The notes: a model not told the origin generated them from the letters alone. A stretch of 64,000 bases of DNA from Patescibacteria group bacterium (GCA_018971305.1 JAGXBC010000003.1:124001-188000); one strand, 5' to 3'. Positions 30,722 through 39,283 are shown, counted from the first letter of the stretch. Program-made: numbers and translations.

Positions 30722-31693
30722 ATGATCTACGACGACATAAAACATTTCAATAAGCAATTCGAGTACGAACCGAAAGTTGAAAACGCAACGAAATTAAAGA
30801 AGTTCAAGAAATTCCTTGTGGTGGGAATGGGCGGCTCGCATTTGGCCGCGGATATCCTGAAATCCTGGAAACCGGACATAGATATTGTTGTCTGGAACGA
30901 TTACGGCCTGCCGCCGCTTAAAGACGTCAAGGAAAGGCTGCTCATTGCTAATTCTTATTCCGGAAAAACTGAGGAGACGATAGATTCTCTTAACGCCGCT
31001 AAGGCACACCACGTTTCGTCTGCCGTGATAAGCACTGGTGGAAAACTTATCGGACTGGCGCAAAAACACAAACTTCCTTACGTGCAAATGCCGGATCTCC
31101 ATATGCAGCCGCGGATGGCGTTGGGACTTAATCTGCGGGGATTGTTGGCCTTGATGGGGGATAAGTCGTGGCTTAACGAAACGCTTGAACTCGCGAAGGA
31201 GCTACATCCGGCAAGGCACGAGATAGGCGGTAAAGCGCTTGCTAAGCGTTTATATGGAAGCGTGCCTATAATTTACGCTTCTTTAAAGAATCAATCTGTC
31301 GCCTACAACTGGAAAATAAAATTCAACGAAACAGGAAAAACTCCGGCCTTTATGAATGTTTTTCCGGAACTGAACCATAACGAAATGACGAGTTTTGACG
31401 TTAAACTGCGCACCGCGACCCTATCCAAAAATTTCCATTTTATATTTCTGAAGGATATAGATGACGACAAAAGGATAATCCGAAGAATGAACATCCTGGA
31501 AAAACTTTTATTTGATCGCGGCTTTAAGGTTGAGGCGCTCTTTATGCAGGGCAAAAATCGCCTGCAGAAAATATTCAATTCGCTTAACCTCGCCGATTGG
31601 ACGGCATATCACACCGCCCTACAGTACGGCGTTGAGCCGGAACAAGTCCCGATGGTGGAGGAATTCAAAAAACTTATGGTTCCAAGGGGATAA
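30722..31693 (+). CDS. Bifunctional phosphoglucose/phosphomannose isomerase, SIS type
   Basis: 323 residues. SIS domain 1: VVGMGGSHLAADIL, WNDYGLPPL, LIANSYSGKTEETIDSLN. The C-terminal half (bact-PGI_C) carries SVPIIYASLKNQSVAYNWKIKFNETGK, the catalytic Glu of ELNHNEMTSF and the final LADWTAYHTALQYG helix. The family, known first from archaea, interconverts fructose-6-P with glucose-6-P and with mannose-6-P. Together with the Zwf-Gnd fusion it feeds hexose phosphates to the oxidative pentose-phosphate route. Convergent with the next gene, whose stop lies at 31694. Confidence 0.88.
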   Translation: MIYDDIKHFNKQFEYEPKVENATKLKKFKKFLVVGMGGSHLAADILKSWKPDIDIVVWNDYGLPPLKDVKERLLIANSYSGKTEETIDSLNAAKAHHVSSAVISTGGKLIGLAQKHKLPYVQMPDLHMQPRMALGLNLRGLLALMGDKSWLNETLELAKELHPARHEIGGKALAKRLYGSVPIIYASLKNQSVAYNWKIKFNETGKTPAFMNVFPELNHNEMTSFDVKLRTATLSKNFHFIFLKDIDDDKRIIRRMNILEKLLFDRGFKVEALFMQGKNRLQKIFNSLNLADWTAYHTALQYGVEPEQVPMVEEFKKLMVPRG

Positions 31694-32419
31694 TTAATAT
31701 CCCGAAAAATCTTCGGTCTTGATGTAGTCATCGTCAATGCCAGCGTTGTTCAACACCTGCCGCATAGCGGACACCATAGTTTGCGGTCCGGCGGAATAAT
31801 AGATCGGTTTTGTTAGATCGCCTACGTATTTAGCGATCATTTCTTTATTGATATAGCCCGTTTCACCAGTCCATTCTTGTTGGGAATTTTTCATATCCGT
31901 CATTGTCCCGATAAATCTGTAGTTGGGATTTTGTTTTTCCAATTCCTGCAGCTCTTTGAGAAATGCCGTGTCTTCCGGTCTGCGGTTGGAGTAGAATAAA
32001 AATATTTTATGCGGCAATTTTCTGGCTGAGGCATCAAGCACTATGGAACGCACAGGTGTAATGCCGATACCGCCCATTAACAACACCGCAGGTTTGGACG
32101 GATCGTTATGCAGGGTAAAAGAGCCAAAAGGAAGCTCGGCTTTTACTTCGAGTCCCATAGTGGCGGATTTTAGGACACGCTTGAAGGCAGTGTCACGCAT
32201 ACGTGTGGCAATCATGAGATATTCTTCCTGTGGAGAACTCGCTATGGAGAATGGCCTGTTATTTCCCTCGGCATCGGTTTCCGGGGGGTTAATAAGGGTC
32301 ATTTCCAAATACTGACCCGCCCTAAATGTGGAATCGACAGGTTTCTCAAAGTGGAAAGCCATAGTTCCCTCGGCTATTTCCTCGCGGAGTTTAAGTTTTA
32401 TATTATAGCTATTAGCCAT
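31694..32419 (-). CDS. Ferredoxin-NADP+ reductase-like flavoprotein
   Basis: 241 residues. FAD domain to about 105: EGTMAFHFEKP, RPFSIASSPQEEY (R-x-Y-S/T variant, here RPFS), and GSFTLH. NAD(P) domain: AVLLMGGIGITPVRSIV, FYSNRRPEDTAF and the YYSAGPQTMVSAMRQVL block, with a C-terminal KTEDFSGY. There is no 2Fe-2S domain. FNR-type reductases pass electrons between NAD(P)H and ferredoxins, flavodoxins or other small carriers. It is divergent from the ABC-2 operon. Confidence 0.85.
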   Translation of the reverse strand: MANSYNIKLKLREEIAEGTMAFHFEKPVDSTFRAGQYLEMTLINPPETDAEGNNRPFSIASSPQEEYLMIATRMRDTAFKRVLKSATMGLEVKAELPFGSFTLHNDPSKPAVLLMGGIGITPVRSIVLDASARKLPHKIFLFYSNRRPEDTAFLKELQELEKQNPNYRFIGTMTDMKNSQQEWTGETGYINKEMIAKYVGDLTKPIYYSAGPQTMVSAMRQVLNNAGIDDDYIKTEDFSGY

Positions 32420-32426
32420 CAGATTT

Positions 32427-32432
32427 ATTATA
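32427..32432 (-). promoter_or_regulatory. -10 box, predicted leaderless start
   Basis: TATAAT on the minus strand ends seven bases before the ATG at 32419. Confidence 0.55.
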
Positions 32433-32480
32433 ATACAATAAAATTTTGTTTATTGAAAATAATAGCGATAAGAAAGATTT

Positions 32481-32498
32481 AATCCTACTTGTAGGATT
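32481..32498. promoter_or_regulatory. Operator palindrome, copy 2 (ABC-2 exporter)
   Basis: AATCCTACTTGTAGGATT, identical in all 18 bases to the copy at 14267. It is again followed by GTAGGAAT (32500-32507), and again its end lies 13 bases before the -10 box. Confidence 0.75.
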
Positions 32499-32511
32499 CG
32501 TAGGAATTTAC

Positions 32512-32517
32512 TATAAT
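32512..32517 (+). promoter_or_regulatory. -10 box of the ABC-2 operon
   Basis: TATAAT ends eight bases before the ATG at 32526; predicted near-leaderless. Confidence 0.6.
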
Positions 32518-32525
32518 TACTGAAC

Positions 32526-33365
32526 ATGTCAACGGAAGATGTAAATAGGCCTAAGGCTGATGGAACAATAATCAACGTTTCTGGTCTAATAAAAAAATTC
32601 GGAGAATTTACGGCGGTCGACAATATTTCTTTTAGCGTGAAACGCGGGGAGATTTTTGCTTTTCTCGGACCGAATGGCGCGGGAAAATCGACAACTATCA
32701 AGATGCTTACAACCCTTTTACATCCTACGAGCGGGGAGATTACTCTTGACGGCCATAATCCAGTCATCGATTCTTCCGCAGTGCGGCGTTCTTTTGGCAT
32801 CGTTTTTCAGGATCCAAGCTTGGATGATGAACTTACGGCTTGGGAAAATATGGAATTTCATGGAGTGCTTTATGGTGTGGAAAAATTATTGCGCCGTAAA
32901 CGCATAGAAGAGCTTATGAAGTTCGTGGAGCTATGGGACAGGCGCGACAGCTTGGTTAAAGAATTTTCCGGAGGTATGAAGCGGAGACTCGAGATTGCCC
33001 GCGGCTTATTGCATCATCCGAAAGTTATGTTTTTGGACGAACCGACGCTGGGTCTTGATCCGCAGACGCGTAACCATATGTGGAATTATTTGAAGGAGCT
33101 GAACAAAAGCGAAGGTGTTACCGTATTTTTCACGACACATTACATGGAAGAAGCAGACCGTGTTGCCCAGAGAATCGCGATAATTGATCACGGCAAAATA
33201 GTTGCCTCCGGTTCATCCACCGAACTCAAGGAACGCACGGGTAAGTCTTCTCTGGAAGAGGCGTTTCTTGAACTTACGGGTAAAACAATACGCGAAGAAG
33301 AAGCCGGCTCGATTGACCATCTGCGTTCGATGAGGCGCATGTGGCGCGGCGGCGGTAAAAAATAA
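32526..33365 (+). CDS. ABC-2 type drug-exporter ATPase (DrrA-like)
   Basis: 279 residues. Walker A GPNGAGKSTTIKML, Q-loop IVFQDPSLDDELT, signature FSGGMKRRLEIARGLLHHPK, Walker B VMFLDEPTLGLDPQTRNHMW, switch FTTHYMEEAD. A C-terminal DrrA-type extension (SSLEEAFLELTGKTIREEE) is present. This ATPase powers the permease at 33371, which follows after five bases. The family exports antibiotics or polysaccharides. The start is set by the -10 box and palindrome. Confidence 0.9.
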   Translation: MSTEDVNRPKADGTIINVSGLIKKFGEFTAVDNISFSVKRGEIFAFLGPNGAGKSTTIKMLTTLLHPTSGEITLDGHNPVIDSSAVRRSFGIVFQDPSLDDELTAWENMEFHGVLYGVEKLLRRKRIEELMKFVELWDRRDSLVKEFSGGMKRRLEIARGLLHHPKVMFLDEPTLGLDPQTRNHMWNYLKELNKSEGVTVFFTTHYMEEADRVAQRIAIIDHGKIVASGSSTELKERTGKSSLEEAFLELTGKTIREEEAGSIDHLRSMRRMWRGGGKK

Positions 33366-33370
33366 ATAAC

Positions 33371-34117
33371 ATGAAAACAATTTATATTTTGTGGCTTCGG
33401 CAGATAAAGAGATATCTGCGTTCGCGTTCGCGTATTGTGGGCTCTTTGGGCCAGCCGCTTTTATTCCTTCTCGCCCTTGGCTATGGACTTGGTTCTACTT
33501 TCAAAGCGGCTGGGGAGGGGAATTATTTTACATTCCTCGCGCCGGGAGTTATCGGCATGAGTATAATCTTCACTGCGATATTCTCCGGCATTGAACTTAT
33601 CTGGGACAGGCAATTCGGGTTTCTGAAAGAAACGATGGTTGCGCCGGTTTCGCGACTGAATATTATGGTAGGTAGAACCCTAGGAGGCGCGACAGTAGCC
33701 ACCATGCAGGGGTTGATAGTATTTTTTATCACGCTCTTCTTCGGATTCCGTCCGGAGAATTGGGCGCTATTGCCGGTCCTTATAATTTTTATGCTTCTCG
33801 TCGCGCTTCTCTTTACCGCATTAGGGACCGCTATAGCTTCAGTCCTGGAAGACATGCAAGGATTCCAACTAATTATGAATTTCCTTGTAATGCCGTTATT
33901 TTTCCTTTCGGGAGCATTATTCCCCATAGAAAATCTGCCATCTGTGCTTACCGTCCTTGTGGGAATCGACCCTCTTTCTTACGGCATAGATTCATTCCGC
34001 TCTATCTTATCCGGAACGGCTAGCTTCGGTCTTGGATTGGATCTTTCCGTACTCGTAATAGTAACGCTTTTCTGCCTCGGCCTCGGCAGCTACCTTTTTT
34101 CGAGAATCGAGGTTTAA
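33371..34117 (+). CDS. ABC-2 type permease (DrrB-like)
   Basis: 248 residues with about six membrane segments. It starts with the cytoplasmic WLRQIKRYLRSRSRIVGSLGQP, then segments at about 27-42, 55-75, 105-125, 137-160, 170-190 and 222-242. The motif FLKETMVAPVSRLNIMVGRTLGG is typical of the DrrB/NodJ group. It forms a two-gene exporter with 32526. Because the operon carries the same operator as the MacAB-like operon at 14.3 kb, both exporters may respond to one signal. Confidence 0.88.
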   Translation: MKTIYILWLRQIKRYLRSRSRIVGSLGQPLLFLLALGYGLGSTFKAAGEGNYFTFLAPGVIGMSIIFTAIFSGIELIWDRQFGFLKETMVAPVSRLNIMVGRTLGGATVATMQGLIVFFITLFFGFRPENWALLPVLIIFMLLVALLFTALGTAIASVLEDMQGFQLIMNFLVMPLFFLSGALFPIENLPSVLTVLVGIDPLSYGIDSFRSILSGTASFGLGLDLSVLVIVTLFCLGLGSYLFSRIEV

Positions 34118-34151
34118 TAGATAAGTAAATTTATTTATAATAGATATATAC

Positions 34152-34901
34152 ATGTCCAAATATTACAACCCTCAGAAAACGAGAAATCTTTTTGACCCGA
34201 AGGCGATACAGCAATTCGTAGTCAGCCGTTCGGGGATAGATCTTTTCGTGCAATGCCAGAGATGTTTTTATCTCGATAAGCGCTTGGGTGTCGCCCGGCC
34301 GCCGGGATATCCTTTTAGTTTAAACAGCGCGGTGGACGCGCTTTTGAAAAAAGAATTTGACGCCCACCGGGCCAAGGGCTCAACGCATCCTTTGATGAAA
34401 AAATACGGCGTTGACGCCATTCCTTACGCGCACGATCAGCTTGATGCCTGGCGCGATTCCTTGCGCCGCGGAATACAATATTTTTATGAGCCGGCTAATT
34501 TAACGATTCGCGGCGGCGTAGACGACGTTTGGGTGAACCCGCAAGGAGAACTGCATATCGCGGATTATAAAGCCACGTCCAAGAACGGCGAGGTTTCGCT
34601 GGATGCCGAGTGGCAGGACGGTTACAAGCGGCAAATGGAAATCTACCAATGGCTTTTTCGTCATAATGGGTTCAAGGTTTCCAATATCGGCTATTTTGTT
34701 TATTGCAACGGCAATACGGACAAAGAAGCGTTCGATGCCAGGCTTGAATTTGATATAAAAGTCATTCCGTACAGCGGGAACGATGACTGGGTTGAGGAAA
34801 CAGTAAAAAATCTCCATAAATGCCTTATGTCCGATGAATTACCGGAAAAAAGTATTGATTGCGATTATTGCGCGTATCGTGAAAGTGCTGCTAGGTTTTA
34901 A
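34152..34901 (+). CDS. PD-(D/E)XK nuclease with Cas4/RecB-like Cys pairs
   Basis: 249 residues. The nuclease core is GGVDDVWVN (Asp124) followed by HIADYKA (Asp138-x-Lys140) and a Gln/Tyr motif in KRQMEIYQWL. Cys35 and Cys38 (VQCQRCFYLD) near the start and Cys237 and Cys240 (IDCDYCAYRE) near the end are placed as the 4Fe-4S ligands of Cas4 and AddB-type nucleases. No CRISPR array or cas gene is in the window, so a general DNA-repair or end-processing role is more likely. The TATAAT at 34136-34141 is ten bases before the ATG. The stop overlaps that of convergent fmt. Confidence 0.8.
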   Translation: MSKYYNPQKTRNLFDPKAIQQFVVSRSGIDLFVQCQRCFYLDKRLGVARPPGYPFSLNSAVDALLKKEFDAHRAKGSTHPLMKKYGVDAIPYAHDQLDAWRDSLRRGIQYFYEPANLTIRGGVDDVWVNPQGELHIADYKATSKNGEVSLDAEWQDGYKRQMEIYQWLFRHNGFKVSNIGYFVYCNGNTDKEAFDARLEFDIKVIPYSGNDDWVEETVKNLHKCLMSDELPEKSIDCDYCAYRESAARF

Positions 34902-35749
34902 ACGCTTTTCGGTTTTTCTCCTTCCAGTTGTGTTTTTTTGAGTACCAAACGGCCGTCTTTCATCTCGGCCTCCAGTAACTTCAGGCGCTTGCCGTTTTGC
35001 GTGGTCCAAACACCGGGTTCGGGGTTAAGTGCCCGGATTTTTCGTTCTATCTCAATAGATATTTCGGAAGAATTTCCGGAAATAGCCGCCGCAAAGTCCT
35101 CGGTGGATATAAACGCGTCTTCGGTTTTGAATTTTTTTGTATATGTCGCATCGGTCTCGTTTTGCGTATGCGGCTTGATATCACAGTGCAAAAATTTTGG
35201 CAGGGTTTCCACGAGCATATCTCCGCCGAGTTCTGCGAGTTTCTGCAATAGTTTTGGAAATTGTAGGCCGGAAATTACTAATCCCAGTTCTTGTTTAACG
35301 AGAACTGGTCCGTGGTCCATTTTTTCGTCCAGCATATAGAGCGTGACGCCCGTCACCGTTTCGCCATTCAATATCGCTGTTTGGATTGGCGACGAACCGC
35401 GATATTTGGGCAGTAGCGACGGGTGAACACCGATAATGCCGCGCGGAAATAGTTCAATAACGGATTTGGGAATTATTTTGGCATAAGAGGCGACAATCGC
35501 GAAATCCGTCTTAAGATCCGAGATCTGCGACCTGAAACCCTCATCCAATTTTTCTGGCTGTAAAATTTTAATGTTCTGTGTTCTATGTTCTATGGCCAAT
35601 GTCTTTACCGGCGGGGGAGTTACAATCTTTTTTCTGCCTACGGGCCTATCGCGATTGCAGACCACCGCGAGCGGCGACACATCTGCGCTAATTAATTTCC
35701 GCAGAATAATCCCGGAAAATTCCGGCGTTCCGAAAAAAACGTATTTCAT
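34898..35749 (-). CDS. fmt: Methionyl-tRNA formyltransferase
   Basis: 283 residues. The hydrolase/formyltransferase domain has VFFGTPEFSG, VVCNRDRPVGRKK, the catalytic HPSLLPKYRGSSPIQTAI (Asn-His-Asp type site, here VHPSLLP and later DEKMDHGPVL) and LYMLDEKMDHG. A short C-terminal domain follows (IRALNPEPGVWTTQNGKRLKLLEA). It formylates Met-tRNA(fMet) for initiation. The def gene lies 13 bases upstream on the same strand, the usual fmt-def pairing. Formyl-Met chemistry fits the extreme use of start codons at the very 5' end of mRNAs here. Confidence 0.93.
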   Translation of the reverse strand: MKYVFFGTPEFSGIILRKLISADVSPLAVVCNRDRPVGRKKIVTPPPVKTLAIEHRTQNIKILQPEKLDEGFRSQISDLKTDFAIVASYAKIIPKSVIELFPRGIIGVHPSLLPKYRGSSPIQTAILNGETVTGVTLYMLDEKMDHGPVLVKQELGLVISGLQFPKLLQKLAELGGDMLVETLPKFLHCDIKPHTQNETDATYTKKFKTEDAFISTEDFAAAISGNSSEISIEIERKIRALNPEPGVWTTQNGKRLKLLEAEMKDGRLVLKKTQLEGEKPKSV

Positions 35750-35762
35750 CGGTTAGAATATT

Positions 35763-36311
35763 TTATTTATCGCTTTCTTCCTGCGTTTCCCAACGCTTAG
35801 AAGCATGCACGCGTTTTTCCGGAGATATCTTGTTTATTTTTTTTGTTCTGTCTATGAATAGTTTTCCCTCCAAATGGTCCATCTCATGCTGGAAAACCCG
35901 CGCCAAAAGCCCCCAGGCCTTTATTTTAACCGGCTTACCTTTTTTATCGTAGCCGCTAAGAGTGAGCTTTGATGGCCGCTCAACCTCGCCGTAAGTAAGG
36001 GGAACACTAAGACAGCCCTCTTCAAAACCGATCTTTTCTTCGCCGAATTTTTCTATCTTAGGATTAAAAACGGCGTAGAATTTGTTCCCGCCCTTGGGAT
36101 TGGGAACCTCGGCAACAAAAACCTTATGGGTCAGCCCTATTTGATTGGCGGACAAGCCGATACCGTTCGCCTCGCGCATGGCCTTCCGCATATCGGCAAC
36201 CAGATCGTTTATCTCCTTAGAGCTGAATTTTTTGAAATCAAAATCCTGGGTTTTATGCCGCAAGAATTTCTCGTCTTTTTTGTTTTCTATCGTAACAATT
36301 TTGTATTCCAT
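35763..36311 (-). CDS. def: Peptide deformylase
   Basis: 182 residues from the ATG at 36311; the frame extends upstream into the previous gene but the domain begins here. The three deformylase motifs are visible: GIGLSANQIG (motif 1, GxGLAAxQ with Ser for the first Ala), EGCLSVP (motif 2, metal-binding Cys) and HEMDHLEG (motif 3, HExxH). It removes the formyl group from new N-termini. It lies in a run of three minus-strand genes: 36319 hypothetical, def, fmt. Confidence 0.93.
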   Translation of the reverse strand: MEYKIVTIENKKDEKFLRHKTQDFDFKKFSSKEINDLVADMRKAMREANGIGLSANQIGLTHKVFVAEVPNPKGGNKFYAVFNPKIEKFGEEKIGFEEGCLSVPLTYGEVERPSKLTLSGYDKKGKPVKIKAWGLLARVFQHEMDHLEGKLFIDRTKKINKISPEKRVHASKRWETQEESDK

Positions 36312-36318
36312 GGATGGT

Positions 36319-36564
36319 TTATTTTTTATAAATTGACATAAAGTAAGCCCCTTTGTTTTTAACATTTTTCTTCTCGGCAACTTCTTTTGCCAGTCGTAGA
36401 AGCTTTTCGGTGTCGCCGTTTTTGGCCAATTTTATGTATAAAGATTTATGTTTGTCGTCGTTCAATATCTCCGCAATACTCAAGCCAACCAGCTGATATT
36501 TTTTGTAGACTTTCGATTCCTTGCCGCGCTTCTTCAGCTCGGTAAGGTATTTGGCAGTTTGCAT
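36319..36564 (-). CDS. Hypothetical 81-residue basic protein upstream of def
   Basis: Helical and Lys-rich: MQTAKYLTELKKRGKESKVY, then LVGLSIAEILNDDKHKSLYI and AKEVAEKKNVKNKGAYFMSI. No known motif, membrane segment or Cys. It is the first gene of the def-fmt run (seven bases before def) and has a leaderless-type -10 box. Its position suggests a translation-linked role, but that is a guess from context. Confidence 0.6.
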   Translation of the reverse strand: MQTAKYLTELKKRGKESKVYKKYQLVGLSIAEILNDDKHKSLYIKLAKNGDTEKLLRLAKEVAEKKNVKNKGAYFMSIYKK

Positions 36565-36571
36565 TAGTGGT

Positions 36572-36577
36572 ATTCTA
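36572..36577 (-). promoter_or_regulatory. -10 box, predicted leaderless start
   Basis: TAGAAT on the minus strand ends seven bases before the ATG at 36564; promoter of the def-fmt run. Confidence 0.5.
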
Positions 36578-36615
36578 CCTCTTTCTACTCACATTTTCCA
36601 GCGGCTTGGTAGTGT

Positions 36616-36621
36616 TATAAT
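36616..36621 (+). promoter_or_regulatory. Extended -10 box of the aminoacylase-ftsW-murG run
   Basis: TGTTATAAT; the ATG at 36640 is 18 bases away, giving a short leader of about a dozen bases without a Shine-Dalgarno site. Confidence 0.5.
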
Positions 36622-36639
36622 TATTGAGAATCAACAAAA

Positions 36640-38169
36640 ATGACACTCCTAATCAAGAACGTTAAAATTTTGGGTTCAGCGGAAAAATTCTCCGGCGCTA
36701 AAGATGTTTTCGTGAGCGGAGATAAAATTTCCGCTATCGGCAATTTTTCCAATAAAACCGCCGATGATGTGTTTGAAGGCAAGGGTGCCTATCTAAGCCC
36801 GGGATTTATTGATGTGAACACCGACTCCGATCATTATTTGAGTATTCTAAACTATCCCGAGCAGTCGGATTTTCTTGAACAAGGCGTTACCACTATCATT
36901 GGGGGCATGTGCGGATCATCTTTGGCCCCTCTTATTTACGGAAGCCTGGAATCGGTGCGAAAATGGGGAGACATTCGTAAAGTTAACGTCAATTGGCATA
37001 CTATGGGGGAATTTCTTGATGTACTGCAGCGTAAAAAATTGGCTGTTAATTTCGCTACTCTTATAGGCCACGCTACCATCCGACGAGCCATTGTCGGTGA
37101 GTCGCTCCGCGATCTTACAAAAAACGAACTAAAAATTTTTGGAGAAACTTTAAAACGCGGCTTAAGCGACGGGGGATTCGGATTCTCTACCGGCCTCGGA
37201 TATGTTCACGGCGCAAAAGTGCCTTACGCCGAAATAAAATTTTTGGCAGAAATAACAAAAAGCTTCAACGGTGTTTATGCCACTCATTTGCGTGGTGGCG
37301 AGTCCAATATATATGAAGCAACGGAAGAAGCGATAAAAATCGCGGAGGGAACCGGCGTGAAGACGCTTATCAGCCACTTCATGCCGTTCCAAGGCACGAA
37401 ATCTTTTTATGAAAAATCCCTTAAAAGAATAGAAGGTTTGCCGAATAAATTAGATTTGCATTTTGATGTCTACCCTTACGACACGAGCCTTCTCGCGCTT
37501 TACACTTTTCTACCGCAATGGGCGCAAAACGGCGGCAATGAAAAAATGCTTAGGAATATAAACGATGAGTGGTTGGGGCCAAAAATAAAAAATGATTTTC
37601 CGGAGCTGGATGCGGAAAACTTTATTGTGGCCCGAGCTCCGGGAAATAGCTCGCTTGTGGGCAAAACACTTGAAGATATTTCCGAAATATACGGCGTATC
37701 CGATCAAGCGTCAGCGCTTATGCAGTTAATGCTCACCACGAAACTTAAAGCAGTCGTGCTCTATAAAAATATTAATAACAAACTCATAAGGCGGGCAATT
37801 GGCAGCTCTAGATCTTTTATTGCTTCTAATTCTCCCAGCTTATCGGAAACGGAATCGGTAGGCACCTTGAAACCGGAACGGACGAGGTCAACATTCACGA
37901 AATTTATAGGGCTGGCTTTATCGGAAAAACTTCTATCTTTAGATAAGATTATTCAAAAGATAACCTCCGAACCGGCGGCCAAATTTAACTTGCGTAATAG
38001 AGGCGTAGTCAAAGAAGGTAATTTCGCCGACCTCGCTGTCTGGAGTTATTCACAGGGCGATGAGAAGGCCGAGCTAAAACTTACGGTTGTAAATGGCGAT
38101 ATTGCCTTTAAGAAAGGGGAGGCTGTCAAAAAATTTTCTGGTCAACCACTCAGACACATGTCCAGCTAA
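36640..38169 (+). CDS. N-acyl-D-amino-acid deacylase-like amidohydrolase, altered metal site
   Basis: 509 residues, amidohydrolase fold with the D-aminoacylase layout. The segment normally PGFIDVHTHSD reads PGFIDVNTDSD, so the HxH pair is lost. The Cys of GGMCGSSLAP, the His of YATHLRGGES and the His of LISHFMPFQG, which together form the catalytic beta-metal site in D-aminoacylases, are kept. The catalytic Asp of the usual 'GSDG' is Asn in FIASNSPSL. Thus one metal site and the general base look changed. It begins a run ending in ftsW and murG, so D-amino acid or wall-peptide turnover is a reasonable setting, but activity is uncertain. Confidence 0.75.
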   Translation: MTLLIKNVKILGSAEKFSGAKDVFVSGDKISAIGNFSNKTADDVFEGKGAYLSPGFIDVNTDSDHYLSILNYPEQSDFLEQGVTTIIGGMCGSSLAPLIYGSLESVRKWGDIRKVNVNWHTMGEFLDVLQRKKLAVNFATLIGHATIRRAIVGESLRDLTKNELKIFGETLKRGLSDGGFGFSTGLGYVHGAKVPYAEIKFLAEITKSFNGVYATHLRGGESNIYEATEEAIKIAEGTGVKTLISHFMPFQGTKSFYEKSLKRIEGLPNKLDLHFDVYPYDTSLLALYTFLPQWAQNGGNEKMLRNINDEWLGPKIKNDFPELDAENFIVARAPGNSSLVGKTLEDISEIYGVSDQASALMQLMLTTKLKAVVLYKNINNKLIRRAIGSSRSFIASNSPSLSETESVGTLKPERTRSTFTKFIGLALSEKLLSLDKIIQKITSEPAAKFNLRNRGVVKEGNFADLAVWSYSQGDEKAELKLTVVNGDIAFKKGEAVKKFSGQPLRHMSS

Positions 38170-38170
38170 A

Positions 38171-39277
38171 ATGTTCCGTTCAAAAAAAACAGGGCATCGC
38201 CCAGATTATTTCCTTTTTGCGCTGATAATAATTTTTGTTGTTTTCGGGTTAGTAATGCTTGCGAGCGCTTCTTCTAATCTTGGCCAGACAAAATTCAACG
38301 ACTCTTATTATTATCTTAAACACCAAATTTATTTCGGACTTTCGTTGGGGTTAATCGGTTTTTGTTTAGGATATTTTATATATTATCAGCGGCTTAAAAA
38401 AATCGCCCTTCCGCTGTTGCTTATAAGTATTGCCGCTTTGGCTTTGGTGTTTACTAAATTAGGTCTGGAGGTAAATAACACCAATCGTTGGTTGCGTTTG
38501 GGTCCATTGAGTTTTCAGCCTGCAGAATTGGTAAAACTTACGTTTATACTTTACCTTGCTGCTTGGCTTAGCAATACAAAAATGAACCGCTCCAAAGATA
38601 TCGGTGAGGGTTTTCTGCCATTCCTTTTGATGTCCGGCTTTATCGCAACCCTGCTTGTGTTGCAGCCGGCAACAAGCACGGTTGCGATCCTCTTGGTCAC
38701 CGCCCTTATTGTATATCTTTTAAGCGGAGCTAAAATAAAATATGTAGTGGCAGTGATCCTTTTGGGTGCGATAGGGTTCGGGGTGGTAACCTACATCACT
38801 CCTTACCGCAGGGCAAGAATTTTGGGATTTTTGAATATGGGTCAGGATACGCAGGGCCAAAATTATCATATTAACCAAGCCCTGATTGCCATAGGCTCCG
38901 GAGGATTATGGGGTGTCGGTTACGGTCAGTCAGCTACAAAAACGAGCTATCTTCCGGCTCCGATAGACGATTCTATATTCGCGGTAATCGGAGAGGAGCT
39001 TGGTTTCGTGGGCGCCGGAAGTCTCGCCGCTGCATTCGGTATTTTCGCTTTCAGGATGTTTTGGCTGGCAAAAGGATTGCGCGATCAATTCGGAAAATTC
39101 CTGCTTATAGGGTTCGGGGCGATTATTGCCCTGCAGGCGTTCGTGAATATGGGAGCGATTTCCGGTTTGATACCGCTTACGGGTGTGCCGCTGCCTTTCA
39201 TTAGTTATGGAGGCACGGCGCTCGCAGTCTTTTTGACGATGGCCGGAATATCGCTTAATGTTTCCAAATACGCTTAA
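38171..39277 (+). CDS. ftsW: FtsW/RodA/SpoVE-family glycosyltransferase
   Basis: 368 residues from the ATG at 38171, one base after the previous stop; the frame extends further up within that gene. About ten membrane segments. Family marks: LLRLG-like NRWLRLGPLSFQPAELVKL, PYRRARILGFLNMGQDTQGQNYHINQALIAIGSGGLWGVGYGQS region, DDSIFAVIGEELGFVG and the C-terminal PLTGVPLPFISYGGTALAV. SEDS proteins polymerise peptidoglycan glycan strands from lipid II with a class B PBP. Its place just before murG supports FtsW over RodA. Confidence 0.9.
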   Translation: MFRSKKTGHRPDYFLFALIIIFVVFGLVMLASASSNLGQTKFNDSYYYLKHQIYFGLSLGLIGFCLGYFIYYQRLKKIALPLLLISIAALALVFTKLGLEVNNTNRWLRLGPLSFQPAELVKLTFILYLAAWLSNTKMNRSKDIGEGFLPFLLMSGFIATLLVLQPATSTVAILLVTALIVYLLSGAKIKYVVAVILLGAIGFGVVTYITPYRRARILGFLNMGQDTQGQNYHINQALIAIGSGGLWGVGYGQSATKTSYLPAPIDDSIFAVIGEELGFVGAGSLAAAFGIFAFRMFWLAKGLRDQFGKFLLIGFGAIIALQAFVNMGAISGLIPLTGVPLPFISYGGTALAVFLTMAGISLNVSKYA

Positions 39278-39283
39278 AATATT

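Noticed and set aside
34152..34901. CRISPR-Cas locus suggested by the Cas4-like nuclease
   Set aside because: No repeat-spacer array and no other cas-like gene were seen anywhere in the window.
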